The notes beneath the pieces were generated by a model, which was given only the letters and a program-made list of their open reading frames with translations, did not search any database and had not been told where the DNA came from. The position numbers were made by a program, and so were the translations under genes. Below are positions 59,574 to 64,000 of a DNA stretch of 64,000 nucleotides, one piece after another. Position 1 is the stretch's first letter, and every line of letters starts with the position of its first letter. Source of the stretch: Candidatus Villigracilaceae bacterium (GTDB lineage: Bacteria; Chloroflexota; Anaerolineae; Anaerolineales; Villigracilaceae); assembly GCA_026645935.1 (NCBI GenBank), contig JAPKMP010000002.1, positions 1-64,000 of the forward strand. Direction: 5' to 3'.

Positions 59574-61643
59574 TTAATCCGCCGCGCTTGTCTGTCGATT
59601 GACAACACCCACCTTGCGCCGGATGGGTTCGTCGGCCGGATCTTTATCGGGCCAGGCGGCGAAGATGAGACCGAGCAGGAAGGTGAGACTGCCGATCCAC
59701 AGCCAGTTCACCAGCGGGTTGACGTAAATCTTGAACGTCGCGCCCTGACTGGAAACAGGCTGCCAGTCCACAAGGAGGATATACAGGTCATCTCGCAGCG
59801 TGGCGTGTTGACCCGGGATGGTCATATTCTGTTGCGAGTCGTAGTAATAGTCGATGCGCGGGAAGAGCTGGCCAATGAAGACTCCGTTCTCGTAAATATC
59901 CACGACGGAGCGGGTGTAGTTCACGCCTGCACCAAAGTCATCCCATGAGGCGAGTTCGCGGTATTCCACGCGGTATTCGCCCAGTTCCAGGGATTCGCCC
60001 GCGGCGATCGTTCCTTGCGTTTCCTTCTGGAAGATCTCGATTCCCAGAATGCCGATCGCCATCAGCGCCATGCTGATGTGGATGATGTATCCTCCGTAAC
60101 GGCGGCGGTTGCGTCCCATCAGGCGGCCGAGGGAGGTGAAAAAGTTTTCGTTTTGGGCTTTCATCCTTGCGTTTGCACCGCGCCAGAATTCATGCACCGT
60201 TGCGGACAGCACAAAAGCGATGAGGAAGAATCCGATCAGGGCGTAGACGTTTTTTGTATAGGTGAAAACCAGCACAACGGTCAAAATGGAAGCGAGGAGG
60301 GCGGACTTCCACAAAGCGCGGCCGAGAGTCTGCACGGTGGAATGTCCCCACGCCGAAAGAGGCGCGATCGCCATCAAGAAAAGCAGGCCGGCAAACAATG
60401 GACCCGTCGCGCGTTCATAGTAGGGGGGACCAACAGTGATTTTCGTTCCGGTGAAAAGTTCCGATGCCAGCGGCGAGATCACGCCCCAAAAGCAGACGAC
60501 AAGGATGCCCATGAAGAGCAGGTTATTGAAAAGGAACAACGCCTCGCGCGAAAGCATGGATTTCATTTCCGTTTCGCTTTTCAATTCGGGCCAGCGTTTG
60601 ATCAGCAAAGCCACGGAGGAAATGAGCGTCAGCGAGACGAATGCCATGAACATCGGACCGATCGGGCTGTTCGCGAACGCATGCACCGATGAAAGAACGC
60701 CTGAGCGCGTCAGGAATGTTCCAAATACGACCAGCGAATAGGTCAGGATGACGAGGATCATGTTCCAGTGTTTGAGCAGGCCGCGTTTTTCCTGGATCAT
60801 GACGGAATGCAGGAACGCGGTCCCCGTCAACCACGGCATGAATGCTGCGATCTCGACCGGGTCCCAGCCCCAATAACCGCCCCAGCCCAGCACATCGTAT
60901 GCCCAGCGCCCGCCAAGGACGAGTCCCATCGAGAGGAAGAGCCACGCCCACAACGTCCAGCGGCGCGTGATGCGGATCCAGCGGTCATCGGTGCGGCCCG
61001 TGATGAGCGCGGCCATCGCAAAGGCGTAGGGGATGACGAAAGAGACAAAGCCGAGATAAAGCATGGGCGGATGAATGACCATGCCCGGGTGGCGCAGAAG
61101 CGGATTCAATCCCTGACCGTCTTGCGGGGTGAACACGGTCGCACTGGCGGATGGAGCAAACAAACTTGGAACGACCTGCCCGCCGACATCCCAGAAACGC
61201 GTGAACGGATTTTCGTAGAAGACCACCATGCCGACAAAAAATGCAAGTGTGATGGAGGAAACCACGATCACCCACGGCAGGAATTCAAGGTCGCGGTCCC
61301 ATTTGCGGATGGTGACTGCGGAAGTGAACATCGCCAGCAGCCATGCCCAGAACAAAAGCGAACCCGCCTGTCCGCCCCACCAGGCGGTCACTTTTAGGTA
61401 TGTGGGCATGCTTTGGCTGGTCACTTCGTACACGAATGAAACCTCGAAGTGATTGTTCACCAGCAGGTAGATCAAAACCGCTGCCGAAATCGAAATGAGT
61501 GGAAAAGTGAGCAATTGGGCGCGTCGCGCGCTCTCCACGAGGGAGGCGGATCCGTTGCGGACTCCGTACCAGGCGGCGAACCCGCTGTACACCGTGACGA
61601 TAAAACTTACCAATAAAACGCCGTATCCAAATTCTGGGAGCAT
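59574..61643 (-). CDS. ccmF: Haem lyase CcmF
   Basis: 689 residues, about 14-15 transmembrane helices. The WWD domain is seen in LGWGGYWGWDPVEIAAFMPWL, with conserved His nearby (MVIHPPMLYLGFVSF and FLHSVMIQE). The C-terminal outside domain is large (GTIAAGESLELGEYRVEYRE). It joins haem from CcmE to the CXXCH cysteines. The ATG at 61643 follows about 95 bases of gap including the ccmE terminator. Confidence 0.95.
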   Translation of the reverse strand: MLPEFGYGVLLVSFIVTVYSGFAAWYGVRNGSASLVESARRAQLLTFPLISISAAVLIYLLVNNHFEVSFVYEVTSQSMPTYLKVTAWWGGQAGSLLFWAWLLAMFTSAVTIRKWDRDLEFLPWVIVVSSITLAFFVGMVVFYENPFTRFWDVGGQVVPSLFAPSASATVFTPQDGQGLNPLLRHPGMVIHPPMLYLGFVSFVIPYAFAMAALITGRTDDRWIRITRRWTLWAWLFLSMGLVLGGRWAYDVLGWGGYWGWDPVEIAAFMPWLTGTAFLHSVMIQEKRGLLKHWNMILVILTYSLVVFGTFLTRSGVLSSVHAFANSPIGPMFMAFVSLTLISSVALLIKRWPELKSETEMKSMLSREALFLFNNLLFMGILVVCFWGVISPLASELFTGTKITVGPPYYERATGPLFAGLLFLMAIAPLSAWGHSTVQTLGRALWKSALLASILTVVLVFTYTKNVYALIGFFLIAFVLSATVHEFWRGANARMKAQNENFFTSLGRLMGRNRRRYGGYIIHISMALMAIGILGIEIFQKETQGTIAAGESLELGEYRVEYRELASWDDFGAGVNYTRSVVDIYENGVFIGQLFPRIDYYYDSQQNMTIPGQHATLRDDLYILLVDWQPVSSQGATFKIYVNPLVNWLWIGSLTFLLGLIFAAWPDKDPADEPIRRKVGVVNRQTSAAD

Positions 61644-61699
61644 AATGTTTTCCTAATATTTCCCCTCACCCCTGGGGATGGAATGAGGGAAGGAATGAA

Positions 61700-61731
61700 A
61701 CAAAACCTGATGGATACAACACCCATCAGGT
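61700..61731 (-). terminator. Hairpin terminator after ccmE
   Basis: ACCTGATGG / CCATCAGGT perfect 9-bp stem, 9-base loop, TTTTGTTT on the minus strand. It may lower expression of the rest of the operon. Confidence 0.75.
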
Positions 61732-61738
61732 CAATTGG

Positions 61739-62221
61739 TTAATTCGATGCCGACTGATCCGGCACAGCCTCTTCGTATTTTGTCGGGCACTTGAGCAGCA
61801 ACTCCTCGGCATGGAAAACGCCGTCTTCGCCGAGTTTGCCGGTCATGATCGCCTGCGCTTCGTTGCGGAGCAGGTCGGGCATGACGCCTTCATAAACGAC
61901 CTTGATGCGCGCGCGGCTTGGGTCGCTGACGGCTTCATGAAGGACGACCGCCAGACCGCCCTGCGCCTCGATCTCGGCGTTATCGCCGGGCACATGCGCA
62001 ATTTCGAACGTCAGGGTCAAAGTGCTCGCGTCATACTGGATCGTATCGCCCAGCACCGCCCCGGAGAGACGCAGACTCTTGTTCAAGGCCGCCGGACCCT
62101 CCGCTTTCAACTCGTCCACGGTCATGAAATACTCCGCGCTGGCCTGGGTGGACGAAGCGATGAGATATACGACAGCCGCCAGAATGAGCACACCGCCGAT
62201 GATGAATTTGTTTTTCTGCAT
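61739..62221 (-). CDS. ccmE: Haem chaperone CcmE, CXXXY type
   Basis: 160 residues from the ATG at 62221, with GGAGG five bases upstream; a TTG four codons earlier is less likely. One N-terminal TM helix, then the OB-fold (SLRLSGAVLGDTIQYD and GGLAVVLHEAVSD). The haem site is LLLKCPTKYEE with Cys145 and Tyr149, the CXXXY form, not the HXXXY of Proteobacteria. It ferries haem from CcmABCD to CcmF and starts the ccm operon. Confidence 0.9.
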   Translation of the reverse strand: MQKNKFIIGGVLILAAVVYLIASSTQASAEYFMTVDELKAEGPAALNKSLRLSGAVLGDTIQYDASTLTLTFEIAHVPGDNAEIEAQGGLAVVLHEAVSDPSRARIKVVYEGVMPDLLRNEAQAIMTGKLGEDGVFHAEELLLKCPTKYEEAVPDQSASN

Positions 62222-62452
62222 GAATGCCTCCAAAGGGAGTAATCTCTAATTTGAACAAACTGTGTCCATTTTTACATGATGAGATTAATCCGCCCTGAGT
62301 ATGACGGCGGAAGGATGTCACCTATTCGGCGTGACTTTATCCCAATTTGCGCAGTGACGATTTTCGAACAATACTCCAGCATGGATTCCATTGGGAGAGC
62401 CGGGCGCGGATGATTTTGATGGTATATTGTTCAAAACGAATGGAGGAAAAGG

Positions 62453-63811
62453 ATGCCCCATAAACTCATCCTGTTACTGATACTGACTTTGACCCTTATA
62501 ACCCCGACCTACGCCCAAGCCGCGCCTCACACCGGCGTTGAAGCGGATTCAGCGGAATTGGATTTTCCCAACGCTGTGACCTTTTCCGCCGTCATAAAAT
62601 CGAACGCTGATATCGTTTCCGTCACTCTTGAATACGGAAATGAACAGCTTACCTGCGGCGAGGTCATCGCCAAAGCCTTCCCAGACTTCCAACCCGGAAA
62701 ATCTGCAGACGTCTCCTGGACCTGGGATATGCGCCAGAGCGGTTCACTCCCGCCGGGCACGCAGATCTGGTGGCGCTGGCGATATACCGATTCGTCCGGA
62801 GCCGAGTTCGTCAGCGAAACCAAAACCACCACCTGGCTGGACGACACCCACGACTGGCAGACCGTCTCGAAAGACAACGTCCGCATTCATTATTATGGCA
62901 ATAACCAGGCGTTCGGTCAGACCATGCTCGATGCGGGCCTCGAAGGGTTGCGTCGCAACAAGGAACAGGCAGGCATGACTCCCGACGTTCCGGTGGATAT
63001 TTATGTATATCCAAACTATGAAGATATGCGCGACGCGATTCTCTACGAGCCGCAATGGACCGGCGGTCTGGCTTACTCGGACTTCAGCATCATCATCATG
63101 GGCGTTTCCGGCAACGCGAATTTCGACAAAGGCACCATCATCCACGAGTTGACTCATGTCCTGGTGGGACGGAACGCGTTTACCTGCATCGGCTTCATCC
63201 CCACCTGGTTGAATGAAGGCCTCGCCGTCTACAGCGAAGGCGGACCCGACTCGAGCATGCAGGCCCAGCTCGATATCGCCATCCGCGATAATACGTTATT
63301 CCCGATCCGCTCATTGGGCGGGAACTTTTCCGAAATTCCCGAAAAAGCATTGCTATCCTATGGGCAATCCTACAGCGTGGTAAAGTACATGCTCGAAACG
63401 TACGGGCAGGAGAAGATGAACCAGCTATTGACGGCCTTGAGCGATGCGGAACCTGTCGACGATGCCCTGGTGCGAACTTACGGCGTCGATACCGATGGGC
63501 TCGACACGCAGTGGCGCGATTCGCTGGGGCTCCCTGCATTGGTCGTTGTGCAAGCGACCGCCCAACCGACGCCAACCCATGTGCCGACCTTCATTCCCAT
63601 TGCTGGTATTCCGCAGGCGGTCACTCCCACACCGGGGGCGATTCCCACTTCATCATTCACAAATCCAGATCAACCCGTGCGGACAGGTCCGCCGCTTTCG
63701 CTGACGATTGTTTTGATATGTTTCTGCCTTGTCTTCCTTCTGGTCATCGGCGTGATCGCGCTCGGTTTTTTCGTTCGGTCCGGGAACGCCAAAGGAAGAA
63801 GGAGTGAATGA
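62453..63811 (+). CDS. Secreted/membrane gluzincin-like protein (peptidase MA type)
   Basis: 452 residues. Signal peptide ending at AQA; a beta-sandwich-like first domain (about 30-130) rich in Trp; then a zinc peptidase-like domain with HELTH (His231, Glu232, His235) and WLNEGLAVY (Glu255), the gluzincin set. A Thr/Pro-rich linker and one TM helix (SLTIVLICFCLVFLLVIGVIAL) anchor it at the C-terminus. It probably cleaves or binds peptides outside the cell. AGGAAAAGG precedes the ATG. The next gene starts 1 base after its stop. Confidence 0.75.
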   Translation: MPHKLILLLILTLTLITPTYAQAAPHTGVEADSAELDFPNAVTFSAVIKSNADIVSVTLEYGNEQLTCGEVIAKAFPDFQPGKSADVSWTWDMRQSGSLPPGTQIWWRWRYTDSSGAEFVSETKTTTWLDDTHDWQTVSKDNVRIHYYGNNQAFGQTMLDAGLEGLRRNKEQAGMTPDVPVDIYVYPNYEDMRDAILYEPQWTGGLAYSDFSIIIMGVSGNANFDKGTIIHELTHVLVGRNAFTCIGFIPTWLNEGLAVYSEGGPDSSMQAQLDIAIRDNTLFPIRSLGGNFSEIPEKALLSYGQSYSVVKYMLETYGQEKMNQLLTALSDAEPVDDALVRTYGVDTDGLDTQWRDSLGLPALVVVQATAQPTPTHVPTFIPIAGIPQAVTPTPGAIPTSSFTNPDQPVRTGPPLSLTIVLICFCLVFLLVIGVIALGFFVRSGNAKGRRSE

Positions 63812-63812
63812 G

Positions 63813-64000
63813 ATGAAAAGAATCATTCTTGGTTTTTTCGCGCTTGTTATTATCGGTCCGCTTACTCTCACCGCCAGCGTGCCGAACGCGCTTGCCTTGC
63901 AGATCGGCGTGCCTTTGGACCAGGCACTGGTTTATAACGGTGGCGAATCCGCCAATTTGCGTGATTACGACCCCGCTACTACATACAGCGCTGGCGATAA
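63813..64000 (+). CDS. Probable solute-binding protein, N-terminal part (cut by window end)
   Basis: The first 62 codons are visible: signal peptide IILGFFALVIIGPLTLTAS, then mature residues with NGGESANLRDYDPATTYSAG. That pattern resembles the start of family 5 peptide ABC transporter binding proteins. It starts 1 base after the gluzincin-like gene and is probably cotranscribed with it. The call needs the rest of the gene. Confidence 0.45.
   Translation, partial: MKRIILGFFALVIIGPLTLTASVPNALALQIGVPLDQALVYNGGESANLRDYDPATTYSAGD

Noticed and set aside
1-64000. CRISPR arrays, tRNA or rRNA genes, integrases, transposases
   Set aside because: No regularly spaced direct repeats, cloverleaf-like intergenic sequence, or transposase or integrase motif was seen in any frame.

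Overview
The window looks like a chromosomal segment of a mesophilic Chloroflexota bacterium, most likely Anaerolineae. This is inferred from content, not from a marker gene: mid-50s GC; Thr/Pro-rich linkers after the lipobox of secreted lipoproteins; a ClpC-type chaperone; a Ccm cytochrome c maturation system with an unusual CcmE; and many short dispersed palindromes. No rRNA, tRNA, CRISPR array, IS element or prophage was found. No gap between genes exceeds 300 bases.

Layout. 0-11.2 kb is housekeeping and stress genes: an aminotransferase, a TetR regulator with the alpha/beta hydrolase it probably controls, clpC, a TPR membrane protein, msrA, an MFS exporter, a tRNA-dihydrouridine synthase, a small membrane protein and holA. 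11.2-14 kb holds accessory genes, including an AT-rich Mrr-type restriction endonuclease and a HELGH putative metalloprotease. 13.9-28.5 kb, all on the minus strand, is a surface-glycan region: two GT2 glycosyltransferases, three large polytopic membrane proteins, an MptE-like (DUF115) protein, an SDR, a 2-hydroxyacid dehydrogenase, a CMP-sugar synthetase, a sulfatase/phosphatase-fold membrane protein, a GNAT and a sulfotransferase. 28.5-35 kb is mixed: a PlsC-like acyltransferase, a PAS-GGDEF protein, an amidohydrolase, a papain-like protein, an MBL hydrolase and a lipoprotein. 35-42 kb carries a 2-oxoacid dehydrogenase complex (E1 alpha-beta fusion, E2, and E3 separated by three unrelated genes).

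43-51.5 kb is the most unusual part. Read on the minus strand it encodes a multihaem cytochrome c lipoprotein (14 CXXCH motifs if its two halves are one protein), two lipoproteins each with four rhodanese domains, a LysR regulator, and a membrane HdrD/GlpC-like iron-sulfur oxidoreductase. The cytochrome reading frame is interrupted by one in-frame UGA, which is followed at bacterial-SECIS distance by a small perfect hairpin. A CRP/FNR-type palindrome lies just upstream. 51.8-62.2 kb holds a secreted lysozyme-like protein and a complete ccm operon (ccmE-F-H-G, zinc-ribbon protein, cytochrome c lipoprotein, ccmA-B-C-D) that would mature such cytochromes. The window ends with a secreted gluzincin-like protein and the start of a probable solute-binding protein.

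Two patterns run through the whole window. Many genes have a near-consensus -10 hexamer ending 6-9 bases before the start codon, which implies leaderless mRNAs. Small palindromic repeats repeatedly overlap stop codons, and other dispersed repeats have entered coding sequences in frame.
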